A stretch of 64,000 bases of DNA from Palsa-504 sp963839095 (GCA_963839095.1 CAWIUF010000068.1:124001-188000), one strand, 5' to 3'. Counted from the first letter of the stretch, positions 50,118-58,890 are shown. Notes: a model not told the origin generated them from the sequence alone. Made by a program: numbers and translations.

Positions 50118-51611
50118 ATGAAGGCCAGGCGCCTGGCCGTCGCCGCGGGCATCGGCGGCCTGTCGGTCGCGGCGCTGGTCGTGGTCCGCGGCCGGGGCTG
50201 GCGGGGGCAGGCGGTCCGGGCACGGGCGGTCCGGGCACGGGCACGGAGCCTGCGGCTCGAGCGCGGGATGGCGGCGGTGCGGCTGGCCGCGCGCGGCGGG
50301 GCACGCTACGCGACCAGCGCGCCCCGGCTGTTCGCCAGCGCGGGCGAGCACCGCCAGGCGCTGCGGAACGACCTGGCCCTGCAGACCGCCGAGGACGTCG
50401 CGGTCACGCTGGGGACGATGAAGGGCGTGCTGATGAAGCTGGGCCAGATGGCCAGCTACATCGACGACGGCCTGTCCCCCGCCGCCCGGCGGACGCTGCG
50501 CCGGCTCCAGGACAGCGTGCCGCCGATGAGCCCGGAGCTGGCCGCGCAGGTCATCGCCGAGGAGCTGGGCGGCCCGCCGGAGCAGGTCTTCGCCACCTGG
50601 GACCCCGATCCCATCGCGGCCGCCTCGATCGGCCAGGTACACCGCGCGATCACCCGCGACGGCCGCGCCGTCGCGGTCAAGGTGCAGTACCCGGGCATCG
50701 CCGAGACCATCGAGGCCGACCTGGGCAACGTGGCCCTGCTGCGCCGGATGCTGAAGATCACCGCGCCCATGCAGGACGTCGATGCCCTCCTGGCCGAGCT
50801 GCGGGAACGCGTGACCGAGGAGCTCGACTACCGGCGGGAGGCCAGGAACCAGCAGATGTTCGCCCGTTTCTACGCGGGCCACCCGACCATCCACGTGCCC
50901 GACATCGTGCCCGAGCTGTCCACCCGGCGGGTGGTGACCAGCGACCTGGCCGACGGCGCGCGGTTCGCCGAGCTGGCCGGCTGGTCGCAGGCCGAGCGGG
51001 ACCTGGCCGCCGAGACCATCTACCGCTTCGTGTTCCGCAGCCTGTACGAGGCGCACGCCTTCAACGGCGACCCGCACCCGGGCAACTACTTGTTCCACGG
51101 CGGCGGCCGGGTCACGTTCCTGGACTTCGGACTGGTCAAGTACTTCACCGAGGAGGAACTCCAGCCGCTGGTGGCGATGGTCAAGCACCTGTGTGTCGAC
51201 GACGACCCGGAGACCTTCCGCCGGGCGATGGAGGACGCGGGGTTCCTGATGCCCGGCGCCCCGCTGCCCACCGACATGATCGTCGAGCACATGGCGGTGT
51301 TCTACGACACGGTGCGGGAGCGCGGGCCGCGGACCATGACGGGAGCGTATGCCACCGCCGTGACCAGGCGTTTCTTCGATTTCAAGAGCCCGCTGGCCGC
51401 CTACGTGCAGATTCCCCGGTCCTACGTCATCCTGCAGCGCATCAACCTGGGCCTGTTCGCGCTCCTCGGCGAGCTGTCCGCGACCGCGGACTGGCGGGGC
51501 ATCGCCGAGGAGATCTGGCCGTTCGTCCAGGGTCCCCCGACCACCCCGATGGGGGAGGCCGAGGCCGGGTGGCGCGCCGCCAGGAGCGGGGCGGGCCACC
51601 CGGGCCGTTGA
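50118..51611 (+). CDS. ABC1/UbiB (AarF)-family atypical kinase
   Basis: About 497 residues. The N-terminus is basic with a hydrophobic segment and a 15-base tandem repeat (VRARA). The family's KxGQ motif is in MKLGQMASYIDDGLSP. The nucleotide-binding Lys is in AVKVQYPGI, followed by EELDYRREARNQ, then catalytic FNGDPHPGNYLF and metal-binding LDFGLVKYF. UbiB-like proteins support quinone or lipid metabolism; the substrate here is unknown. The ATG at 50118 has GAGGAGG six bases upstream; an ATG at 50103 overlaps the previous stop. Confidence 0.9.
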   Translation: MKARRLAVAAGIGGLSVAALVVVRGRGWRGQAVRARAVRARARSLRLERGMAAVRLAARGGARYATSAPRLFASAGEHRQALRNDLALQTAEDVAVTLGTMKGVLMKLGQMASYIDDGLSPAARRTLRRLQDSVPPMSPELAAQVIAEELGGPPEQVFATWDPDPIAAASIGQVHRAITRDGRAVAVKVQYPGIAETIEADLGNVALLRRMLKITAPMQDVDALLAELRERVTEELDYRREARNQQMFARFYAGHPTIHVPDIVPELSTRRVVTSDLADGARFAELAGWSQAERDLAAETIYRFVFRSLYEAHAFNGDPHPGNYLFHGGGRVTFLDFGLVKYFTEEELQPLVAMVKHLCVDDDPETFRRAMEDAGFLMPGAPLPTDMIVEHMAVFYDTVRERGPRTMTGAYATAVTRRFFDFKSPLAAYVQIPRSYVILQRINLGLFALLGELSATADWRGIAEEIWPFVQGPPTTPMGEAEAGWRAARSGAGHPGR

Positions 51612-51617
51612 GCCGGG

Positions 51618-53075
51618 CTACTGCTTGGCGAACGGCAGCGGCGGCTTGCTGAACTGCGGGAACAGGTTGAAGGGGCGCAGGTACCTCGTCGGGGTGTAGC
51701 TGGTGAAGGCGGGCGCGGTCGGGACGACCTTGCCGCCGCTGGAGAAGATGTTGAGGCCGGGGCCGAGCGCCGCGGCCGCGGCGTTCATACCCGCCGGACT
51801 GGGCACGTTCCACTGCCCGGTGGACATGCGGTTCTCCAGGGTCTGGACGGCGGTGACCGTCTCGGCCGGGGTGAACGCGCAGTGGCCGGCCCGGCTCACG
51901 TAAACCTGGCGGAGCAGGGCGCTCTTGTGGGCACGCTTGACGGCGCTGGCGTAGGCCTGCTCGTTCTCCGGGACCACCAGGCCGTCGCCGGTCGTGTGCA
52001 TGGTGAGCACCGGGACCGTGATCCCGCCGTTGAAGGAGATGTTCTTGATCAGGTAGGCCTCGGCGTTCGGGTTGGCCTTGACCCGCTTCGCGCTGTTCAG
52101 CGTCTGCAGGTCCTTGCCCAGGCTGAGTCCGGCCGCCTTGTAGAGCGCGATGACCTCCTTGAGGTCGGCGGACTTGGCCAGGTCGGCGACGTAGTTGACG
52201 CCCGTGTTCCAGGACGGGTTGCCGCCCGCCCGGGCCTCGAGCTCGGCCCGGAAGGCGAAGATGAAGGGGAAGGTCACCTGGGTGTCCCAGAGGAACTGGT
52301 TGGCCTCCTGAGCCGCGTAATCCGTGGCCGCGGGCTCGGGTGACAGCGGGGTGAACCAGCCGGGGGTGTCGGCCAGCGCCGCGGTCAGGGCGAGCCGGGC
52401 CCGGCCCTGGGGGGTCTGCTGCGCCTGGGCCACCGCGGCCTCGGTGGCCTGCAGGTTAGCCGTGGGGTTGGCGATGTTGACGACCTGGGCCGCGGGGTCG
52501 ACCAGCTGCTGGAACGCGAACGCCCCGTCCAGGGCGGTGTTCCAGGTGGCCACGCCGCCGGACAGCACGCCGCACATGGGCAGCGCGGCGTCGAACCGCT
52601 TCGGGAAGTCCTGGATCAGCCCGGCGGTGATGATGCCGCCCAGCGAGTGCCCCCAGGCGACCGTGGTCTGGGGCTGGCCGTACCGGCTGCCGAAGGCGTT
52701 CAGCGTGTTGATCTGGTCCGGCAGCGCCTGCGCGATGGCCCAGCCGGTGGAGGCGTAGGACGAGCCCGCCAGCGCGTAGCCGTGGGACAGCATCCAGGCG
52801 GCGGTTACCGGGTCGCCCGCATCCTGCGCCGGGTTGGCCGCGCCGGGCGTGACGTAACCGTGGCTGTACAGGTACAGGGTGCCGTTCCAGGCGCCCGCCG
52901 GGCACTGGAGCAGGTACGTCGCCCCGTCCGCCAGCGTCCCGTTGACCGTGCTCACGCTGCCGGAGCCGCCGCAGGTCGACGCCGCGGAGGCAGTGGCCGC
53001 CGTGCTCGCGGTGACTCCGCCGACGGCGAGGCCCGCGGCGAGCACCATACCGGACATTTTTTTCAGACGCACCAT
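51618..53075 (-). CDS. Secreted alpha/beta hydrolase
   Basis: 485 residues. The signal peptide (MVRLKKMSGMVLAAGLAVGG...) ends near an ATASA/A site. The nucleophile elbow is GHSLGG with Ser144. The probable acid Asp is in HTTGDGLVVPEN and the base His in SRAGHCAFTP. A lid insertion occupies roughly residues 170-330. No catalytic specificity can be read; a peptidase, lipase or polyester hydrolase is possible. Single gene, convergent with the UbiB-like gene. Confidence 0.85.
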   Translation of the reverse strand: MVRLKKMSGMVLAAGLAVGGVTASTAATASAASTCGGSGSVSTVNGTLADGATYLLQCPAGAWNGTLYLYSHGYVTPGAANPAQDAGDPVTAAWMLSHGYALAGSSYASTGWAIAQALPDQINTLNAFGSRYGQPQTTVAWGHSLGGIITAGLIQDFPKRFDAALPMCGVLSGGVATWNTALDGAFAFQQLVDPAAQVVNIANPTANLQATEAAVAQAQQTPQGRARLALTAALADTPGWFTPLSPEPAATDYAAQEANQFLWDTQVTFPFIFAFRAELEARAGGNPSWNTGVNYVADLAKSADLKEVIALYKAAGLSLGKDLQTLNSAKRVKANPNAEAYLIKNISFNGGITVPVLTMHTTGDGLVVPENEQAYASAVKRAHKSALLRQVYVSRAGHCAFTPAETVTAVQTLENRMSTGQWNVPSPAGMNAAAAALGPGLNIFSSGGKVVPTAPAFTSYTPTRYLRPFNLFPQFSKPPLPFAKQ

Positions 53076-53197
53076 TAAGCCCTTCGCTCCCCAAGCCCCC
53101 TCTTACGGTCGGAAGGTAACTTACCGGCAGGCGCGGCCGGACGGTATGTGACGCTTCAAGTTGGCTGAAATTAGACGCAAACTTCGCTGAATCGCGT

Positions 53198-53932
53198 CTA
53201 TCCGCGCATTGCGCGCAGCCCGGCGGCCTGCTCAGGCGGCAGGCGGCGGATGGCTTCGGTGAACGTGACGCCGGACATCAGGTCCAGGTGCCGGCGTGTC
53301 CAGGCGGCGACGTAGGCCGGGTCCTTCTTCGACAGCTCGCGCAGTACCCAGCCGATGGCCTTGCGGATGAAGAACTCCTTCTCGGCCAGCATCGGCAGGG
53401 CGTACCGCTCGAACCGCTCGCGATCCGGCTGACCCCGCCTGATCCCGGGCAGCAGGGTGAGCAGAGCGGACCGGCGGATCCAGAAGTCCTCGTCGGCGGC
53501 CCAGGCGTCGATCAGCGGCCAGGCCGCCGGGTGGCGCAGCGCGACCGGGCCCGCGATATCCCCCGCCAGCGGGTCGACGTAGGCCCAGCCGTGCGCCACG
53601 CGGATCCACTCCTCCACCAGCGCGAGGTCGGCGGTCTCCAGCTTGGCAGTGAACAGGCGCAGGACCTCGATGGCCGCGGTCCGGCGCTCGTGCACGGGCT
53701 CGCGCCACAGGGCGCGGGCCCACGCTAGCGCGCCGTCCCGGCCGGGATCCGGGCGGGAGCGGGCGGTCCCGGTCACGGCCGAGCGGATGCCCGGCACGCT
53801 GACGCCGAGGAAGTCCAGGTCGCTCTTGAGGTAGCGCCGGGCCTGGCCGGCCCGCTCCGGGTCGGCGAGCGGCAGCATCGCCGCCATGACCTCGGCGGCC
53901 GCCGCTTCCGGGTCGAAGGCAGCGTCGGTCAC
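53198..53932 (-). CDS. DNA alkylation repair protein (AlkD-like HEAT repeats)
   Basis: 244 residues. Helical HEAT-like repeats with DLDFLGVSVPGIR near the N-terminus, then WARALWREPVHERRTAAIEVL. The conserved DFWIRRSALLTLL and EFFIRKAIGWVLRELSKKDP segments carry the Trp/Asp/Arg residues lining the AlkD lesion site. Acts as an N3/N7-alkylpurine glycosylase in characterised relatives. A TACCGT hexamer precedes the GTG by six bases. Confidence 0.9.
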   Translation of the reverse strand: MTDAAFDPEAAAAEVMAAMLPLADPERAGQARRYLKSDLDFLGVSVPGIRSAVTGTARSRPDPGRDGALAWARALWREPVHERRTAAIEVLRLFTAKLETADLALVEEWIRVAHGWAYVDPLAGDIAGPVALRHPAAWPLIDAWAADEDFWIRRSALLTLLPGIRRGQPDRERFERYALPMLAEKEFFIRKAIGWVLRELSKKDPAYVAAWTRRHLDLMSGVTFTEAIRRLPPEQAAGLRAMRG

Positions 53933-53938
53933 CGGGCC

Positions 53939-53944
53939 ACGGTA
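53939..53944 (-). promoter_or_regulatory. TACCGT -10 element of the alkD-like gene, leaderless arrangement
   Basis: On the minus strand TACCGT, six bases (GGCCCG), then the GTG at 53932. No ribosome site is present in the six bases. Confidence 0.5.
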
Positions 53945-53970
53945 TCGCGGGAGGTGCGAGACTAGGAGCC

Positions 53971-54589
53971 ATGCCGCGGCAGAACCGCGTGACCCCGTAC
54001 GGCGAGCTGATCGCCGTGCCCGACCGCGGCTTGTTCTGGGGCAACCGCGGGCCGCTGCTCGACCGCGAGGGCCGGCTGGCCCGCTATTCCCGCGGCCGGG
54101 GCTGGGTCATCTGCGTGCTCTCGTTCAAGGGGCGGCACCGGCAGCAGTGGCGGCCGGGGCACCTGACCGAGCTGTACTTCCTCGACGAGGCGACCGGGCT
54201 GGCCGCCGGGCACCGCCCGTGCGGGGAATGCCGCTACCACGAGTACCAGGCGTTCAAGCAGGCCTGGGCACGCGCCGTCGCGCCCCGGCGGGGCCCCGGA
54301 GATCGACGCGCGCCTGCACGCCAGCCGCCTGCTCCGGCCGGGCGTGCGGCGTACCTACCAGGCTCCGCTGGCCGGGCTCCCGTCCGGGACCATGGTGGAC
54401 ATCGGCGGCGATGCCTGCCTGGTGCATGACGGCCGCCTGCTGGCCTGGACACCCGGCGGCTACGCCGAGCGGCCGGGCGCGGCCCCCCGCGACTCCGTGA
54501 CGGTGATCACGCCGCAGGTCACCGTGGCCGTGCTGGCGGCCGGGTACCGGCCGGTGCTGCACCCGAGCGCGGTGCCGGGCGGGCGCTAG
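53971..54589 (+). CDS. Conserved hypothetical protein with HRPCGECR motif (one frameshift)
   Basis: About 205 residues after removing one extra C near 54297 (a run of four in place of three). Recognisable conserved stretches: RGLFWGNRGPLLDREG, ELYFLDEATGLAAGHRPCGECRYHEY, then in the new frame RLHASRLLRPGVRRTYQAPLAGLPSGTMV and LAWTPGGY. The Cys pair with the preceding His suggests metal binding, but no function is known to me. Divergent from the alkD-like gene over 38 bases. Confidence 0.65.
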
Positions 54590-54601
54590 CTCTGGCGGGC
54601 G

Positions 54602-55066
54602 CTAGCCGAGCCAGCCGGGCACGTCGAGACGGAACGTCTCGGCCGGCGCCATCGTCCGCAGCCCGGCCTCCAGGTCGGCCAGCCGGGCGGCGCCGAGCGT
54701 GCCCGCCCACCGGGACCGGATGTCGTCGAAGATCATCGCGGACAAGGCCAGCACCTCGACGCCGCGCGGGGTGAGCCGGGCCAGCTTGCGCCGCCGGTCG
54801 GCGTCGTCACCGGAGCGCTGCACGTAGCCGAGCTCCTCGAGGCGGTCGATCGTCTTGCCCGCGGCCTGCTTGGAGATACCGAGCCGGCGGCCGGCCTCGG
54901 CGGCCGTGGCCCCGCCCAGGCCGATCGCCTGCAACGCGAAGCCGTGCGCCGGGCGCACCTCGGGATGGCCGCGCCGGGCCAGCTCGGCGTGCAGCTCGTC
55001 GATGATCGACCGGAATCCGCCGAACAGCAGCAGCGGCAGCTCGAAGCCATAGGCGTCATTTGACAT
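54602..55066 (-). CDS. MarR-family transcriptional regulator
   Basis: 154 residues. Winged helix-turn-helix TAAEAGRRLGISKQAAGKTIDRLEELGYV with wing RSGDDADRRRKLARLTPRG. No Cys sensor. Divergent from the carboxymuconolactone decarboxylase-like gene across 66 bases that carry two matching operator copies; one copy ends three bases before its own ATG. Repression of both genes is likely. Confidence 0.92.
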   Translation of the reverse strand: MSNDAYGFELPLLLFGGFRSIIDELHAELARRGHPEVRPAHGFALQAIGLGGATAAEAGRRLGISKQAAGKTIDRLEELGYVQRSGDDADRRRKLARLTPRGVEVLALSAMIFDDIRSRWAGTLGAARLADLEAGLRTMAPAETFRLDVPGWLG

Positions 55067-55068
55067 AG

Positions 55069-55110
55069 ATAGACAACCTTGTTTACCGTTATAGACAACC
55101 TAGTTGTCTA
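55069..55110. promoter_or_regulatory. Double MarR operator (ATAGACAACCT copies and palindrome)
   Basis: ATAGACAACCT occurs at 55069-55079 and 55091-55101, exactly 22 bases apart (two turns). The second copy is half of the perfect palindrome TAGACAAC-CTA-GTTGTCTA (55092-55110). The palindrome overlaps a possible -35 (TAGACA) of the decarboxylase-like gene. A textbook MarR layout. Confidence 0.7.
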
Positions 55111-55132
55111 GCTTATCCAAGGAGAAATCATC

Positions 55133-55729
55133 ATGCCTGCTGACGTCCTGTCAGGCTCTTCTTTCACCGAGTACACCGTCGAGTCGGCGCCGCCCGGAGC
55201 GCGCCGGTTCCTGGCCGCGACCAGGGACCACCTCGGCTACGTGCCGGCCGCCATGGCCCGGATGGTCGCGTCGCCGCAGCTGGCCGAGGGTTTCCTGAAG
55301 CTCACCGCGCTCTTCGACAGCACCACGCTCGACCCGCTGGCCCGCGAGGTGCTGGTCATGACCATCGCCACCCGGAACGCCTGTCACATCTGCGTGGCGA
55401 TGCACACGGCGGCGCTGACCGCCCTCGACGCCAGCCCGGAGCTCATCGCGGCGCTGCGCGGCTCCGAGCCGCTCGCGGACGAGCGCCTGGACGCGATCCG
55501 GGTCTTCGCCCTGCGGGTCCTGGACACCGCGGGCGACGTGGGCGAGGCAGCGCTGCGGGACTTCCTGGCCCGCGGCTACACCACCCAGAACGCGCTCGAG
55601 GTAGTCCTGGGTATCGGCACCTACACGATGTCCACCCTGGCCAACCGGCTCACCGGCGCCCCGGTGGACGAGCAGCTGGCCGGCCACGCCTGGCACCCCG
55701 GCGATATCGTTCAGCATGACCGTAAATGA
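55133..55729 (+). CDS. Carboxymuconolactone decarboxylase / AhpD-like protein
   Basis: 198 residues of the CMD/AhpD fold. The redox CxxC-type motif appears as NACHICVAMHTAALTAL, with the downstream His of the proton-relay pattern. EVLVMTIATRNACHIC is the domain core. Probably a peroxidase-linked or stress protein. Start supported by AAGGAGA eight bases upstream. Controlled in all likelihood by the divergent MarR gene. Its last 14 bases overlap the next gene. Confidence 0.88.
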   Translation: MPADVLSGSSFTEYTVESAPPGARRFLAATRDHLGYVPAAMARMVASPQLAEGFLKLTALFDSTTLDPLAREVLVMTIATRNACHICVAMHTAALTALDASPELIAALRGSEPLADERLDAIRVFALRVLDTAGDVGEAALRDFLARGYTTQNALEVVLGIGTYTMSTLANRLTGAPVDEQLAGHAWHPGDIVQHDRK

Positions 55730-56282
55730 CGGGGCCGGCCGGGTGGTCGTGCGGGCGCTCACGGCGGACGACCAGGACGAGTTCCTCGCGCTGGCCCGGG
55801 CCAGCGCCGGGCTGCACCACCCCTGGTACACGATGCCGGCCACGCCGGAGGAGTTCCGGGCGTACCTGATCCGGTACGCCCAGCCCGCCACCGAGGGATT
55901 CCTGGTCTGCCTGCGCGACGACGGCACGATGGCGGGCATGGTCACCGTCGACTCGATCATCCGGGGGCGGTTCCAGTCGGCCAGCCTGAGCTACGCGGCG
56001 TTCGCGCCGGCCGCCGGGCGGGGCTACATGTCCGAGGGGCTGGCCCTGGTGCTCGAGCACGCGTTCACCGAACTGCGGCTGCACCGGCTGGAGGCCAACA
56101 TCCAGCCGGGCAACCAGGCCTCGCTGCGGCTGGTCCAGCGGCTGGGGTTCCGCCGGGAGGGCCTGGCCCCCGCCATGCTGTTCATCGACGGCGCCTGGCG
56201 CGATCACGAGCGGTGGGCGATCACCCGCGAGATGACGGACTTCCCGCCGGTCCCGCCGCACCCCACCCAGCCGGCCCGGTAG
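55716..56282 (+). CDS. GNAT acetyltransferase (RimJ-like)
   Basis: 188 residues. GNAT fold with the acetyl-CoA pyrophosphate loop region AAGRGYMSEGLALVLEHAF and the RimJ/RimL-type HRLEANIQPGNQASLRLVQRLGFRREGL. Likely acetylates a protein N-terminus or a small amine; substrate unknown. Overlaps the CMD gene and is probably co-transcribed with it. Convergent with mraY, seven bases apart. Confidence 0.9.
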   Translation: MTVNDGAGRVVVRALTADDQDEFLALARASAGLHHPWYTMPATPEEFRAYLIRYAQPATEGFLVCLRDDGTMAGMVTVDSIIRGRFQSASLSYAAFAPAAGRGYMSEGLALVLEHAFTELRLHRLEANIQPGNQASLRLVQRLGFRREGLAPAMLFIDGAWRDHERWAITREMTDFPPVPPHPTQPAR

Positions 56283-56289
56283 GCAGGGG

Positions 56290-57333
56290 TCAGCCGACGT
56301 AGAAGATGCCGAGGCCCAGGGCTACGCAGATGCCGGCGATGATCCAGAAGCGGACGACGATGGTGGTCTCGGCCCAGCCGGCCAGCTCGAAGTGATGCTG
56401 CAGCGGGGCCATCCGGAACACCCGCTTGCCGGTCAGCTTGAACGAGCCCACCTGGATGACCACCGACGCCGTGATGAGGACGAACAGGCCGCCGAGGAGG
56501 AACAGCAGCAGCTCGGTCTTGGTCGTGATGGCCAGCCCGGCGATGGCGCCGCCGAGGGACAGCGACCCGGTGTCGCCCATGAAGATCTTGGCGGGCGGCG
56601 CGTTCCACCACAGGAAGCCGGCGCAGGCTCCCATCACGGTGGCGGCCACGATGGCCAGGTCCTGCGGATCGCGGACCTGATAGCACGCCTGGGCGAGGTA
56701 GACCGTGCAGTCGTTCCGCAGCTGCCAGATCCCGATGATCATGTAAGCGGCGAGGCACAGGATGGCCGCGCCGGTGGCCAGGCCGTCGAGCCCGTCGGTG
56801 AGGTTCACGCCGTTGGAGGTCCCGGCCACCATGAGGATGACCCAGACCACGAAGAGCACCGGCCCGATGGAGATGCCGAAGTCGGCGTAGAAGGACAGGT
56901 GGGTGGAGGCCGGGGTGAGGTCGTAGCCGTCCGGGAACCTGATCGCCAGCAGGGCGAACACCCCGCCCACGACGGCCTGCCCGGCCAGCTTGGCCCCGCT
57001 GCGCAGGCCCAGGCTGCGCTGCATGTACAGCTTGATGAAGTCGTCCGCGAACCCGACCAGGCCGAGCCCGGTCATCAGGAACAGCACCAGCAGCCCGGAC
57101 GCCGACATGGCGTTGCCGGTGACCAGGTGGCCGATCAGGTAGCCGGTCAGCGACGCGATGATGATCACCGTGCCGCCCATGGTGGGCGTGCCCCGCTTGG
57201 ACAGGTGCCCGGCCGGGCCGTCCGACCTGATCTCCTGGCCGTAGCCGCGACGGCTGAACGTCTTGATCGCGAGCGGAGTGCCGAACAGCGCGATGAACAT
57301 CGACACGGCGGCAGAAAGCAGGACGGTCTTCAC
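56290..57333 (-). CDS. mraY: Phospho-MurNAc-pentapeptide transferase
   Basis: 347 residues, ten transmembrane helices. Makes lipid I. Catalytic and metal motifs: FADDFIK, NLTDGLDGLA and FMGDTGSLSLGG, plus the C-terminal APLQHHFELAGW His cluster. A GTG at 57333 is chosen because it overlaps the murF stop (GTGA) and the family starts VKTVLLSAAVS. The usual next gene, murD, is not present; an unrelated plus-strand block follows. Confidence 0.97.
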   Translation of the reverse strand: MKTVLLSAAVSMFIALFGTPLAIKTFSRRGYGQEIRSDGPAGHLSKRGTPTMGGTVIIIASLTGYLIGHLVTGNAMSASGLLVLFLMTGLGLVGFADDFIKLYMQRSLGLRSGAKLAGQAVVGGVFALLAIRFPDGYDLTPASTHLSFYADFGISIGPVLFVVWVILMVAGTSNGVNLTDGLDGLATGAAILCLAAYMIIGIWQLRNDCTVYLAQACYQVRDPQDLAIVAATVMGACAGFLWWNAPPAKIFMGDTGSLSLGGAIAGLAITTKTELLLFLLGGLFVLITASVVIQVGSFKLTGKRVFRMAPLQHHFELAGWAETTIVVRFWIIAGICVALGLGIFYVG

Positions 57334-58745
57334 TGGCCGGCCTCCCCCAGCAGAGCAGCGGCGACGCCTTCCAGATGCGCCGCACGGGATGCCTTTACCA
57401 GTACGACGTCTGAGGGCTTGAGCCGGTTCGCAAGCAATTCCAGGGCAGCCGCGCCATCCGGCACCGCGTGCGCCTCGCCGGTCCAGGATCGCACCCGCCG
57501 CGCGCCGTCCAGCAGCGGCGCGGCCTCCTCGCCCACCGCGATCAGCCCGGCCAGCCCGGAATCGCCGGCCCGGGCCGCGTACTCCCCGATGTCCTCGTGG
57601 CTGGCCCGCGAGGTATCGCCGAGCTCGGCCATGTGGCCGAGGACGGCGAAGCCGCGCCCGCCCTGGGACAGGTGCGCCAGGGCGTCGAGCGCGGCCCGGA
57701 CGGATTCGGGGTTCGCGTTGTAGGCGTCGTTGATGACCGTTACCCCATCCCCCCGCTGATGGACTTCCATCCGCCACCGGCTGCGGGCGGTCGCGGAGCG
57801 GAGCCCGTCCGCGATGCCGTCCAGGTCCAGTCCGAGTTCTCCGGCCAGGGCCGCGGCGGCCAGCGCGTTCGGCACGTTATGGGCCCCGTGCAAACGCAGG
57901 GTTACCGGCGCGGAACCGGCGGGCGTCAGCAGCGTGAAGCTGGGGCGCCCGCGGTCGTCGAGGCGGATGCCCTCCGCCCGGACCGGGGCACTGGAGCCGG
58001 GTGCGCAGGAGAACGTGACGACCCGGGCCCGGGTCCGGGCCGCCATGGCCAGGACGCGGGGGTCGTCGGCGTTCAGGATGGCGACGCCGTCGGCGGGCAG
58101 CGCCTCGGGCAGCTCGCCCTTGGCCCGCGCTACCTGGTCCAGGCCGCCGAACTCGCCGGCGTGCGCGTGCCCCACGTTCAGCACCACGCCGTAGCGGGGC
58201 GGCGCGACGCGGCACAGGTAGGCGATGTGCCCGAGGCCCCGGGCGGACAGCTCGAGCACCAGGTACCTGGTCGCGGTGTCCGCGCGGAGCACGGTCAGCG
58301 GGTGGCCGAACTCGTTGTTGAACGAGCCGGCCGGGGCGATGGTCGGGCCCAGCCGCTCCACCAGCTGGGCGGCCAGGTCCTTGGTCGAGGTCTTGCCCGA
58401 CGAACCGGTGATCCCGGCGATCCGGGCGGCCGGCAGCGCGTCGACCACGGCCCGGGCCAGCGCCGCCAGCGCGGCGGGCACGTCGGCGACCAGCACCGCG
58501 GGCACCGGGACGGGCCGGGTGGCGAGCACCGCGACGGCGCCCGCGGCCATCGCGGCGGCGGCGAAGTCGTGCCCGTCGGAGTGCTCCCCGGCGACCGCGG
58601 CGAACAAGCCGCCGGGCGCGACCCGGCGGGAGTCGATGACGACCTCGCCGCTGACGACGGCCGCCGGGTCGCCGTGCTCCAGCCGCCCGCCGGCGATCTG
58701 CGCGATCCGCGCGAGCGAGAGCGGTATCACCGGGTCACCGTCCAT
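57330..58745 (-). CDS. murF: UDP-MurNAc-tripeptide--D-Ala-D-Ala ligase
   Basis: 471 residues, full length. N-terminal substrate domain (LFAAVAGEHSDGHDF), ATP loop GITGSSGKTSTKD, NVGHAHAGEFGG, and the C-terminal INDAYNANPESVRAALDAL. Adds D-Ala-D-Ala. ATG start at 58745, which overlaps a copy of the murE stop; the genuine murE ends 481 bases upstream because the junction is duplicated. Confidence 0.96.
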   Translation of the reverse strand: MDGDPVIPLSLARIAQIAGGRLEHGDPAAVVSGEVVIDSRRVAPGGLFAAVAGEHSDGHDFAAAAMAAGAVAVLATRPVPVPAVLVADVPAALAALARAVVDALPAARIAGITGSSGKTSTKDLAAQLVERLGPTIAPAGSFNNEFGHPLTVLRADTATRYLVLELSARGLGHIAYLCRVAPPRYGVVLNVGHAHAGEFGGLDQVARAKGELPEALPADGVAILNADDPRVLAMAARTRARVVTFSCAPGSSAPVRAEGIRLDDRGRPSFTLLTPAGSAPVTLRLHGAHNVPNALAAAALAGELGLDLDGIADGLRSATARSRWRMEVHQRGDGVTVINDAYNANPESVRAALDALAHLSQGGRGFAVLGHMAELGDTSRASHEDIGEYAARAGDSGLAGLIAVGEEAAPLLDGARRVRSWTGEAHAVPDGAAALELLANRLKPSDVVLVKASRAAHLEGVAAALLGEAGQ

Positions 58746-58890
58746 GAGTCCTGGCTCTTGGCCTGCCGCTCCAGCGCTTCGGCGGTCACCCGGCGGTCGT
58801 CGAACGGCAGCACCGCACCGCCCACGTACTGGCCGGTCTCGTGGCCCTTACCCGCCACCACCAGCACGTCGCCGGGCGCGGCCAGGGCGG
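58468..58890 (-). repeat. murE/murF junction duplication, copy 1 (murF-proximal)
   Basis: About 423 bases matching 58968-59390 at a constant 500-base offset, with roughly nine differences (about 98% identity by eye). It contains the 5' end of the intact murF and a copy of the 3' end of murE. Confidence 0.9.

Noticed and set aside
48117..56282. Genomic island or prophage
   Set aside because: No integrase, phage gene, tRNA flank or composition change is visible; the genes are ordinary chromosomal families, so rearrangement is more likely than transfer.
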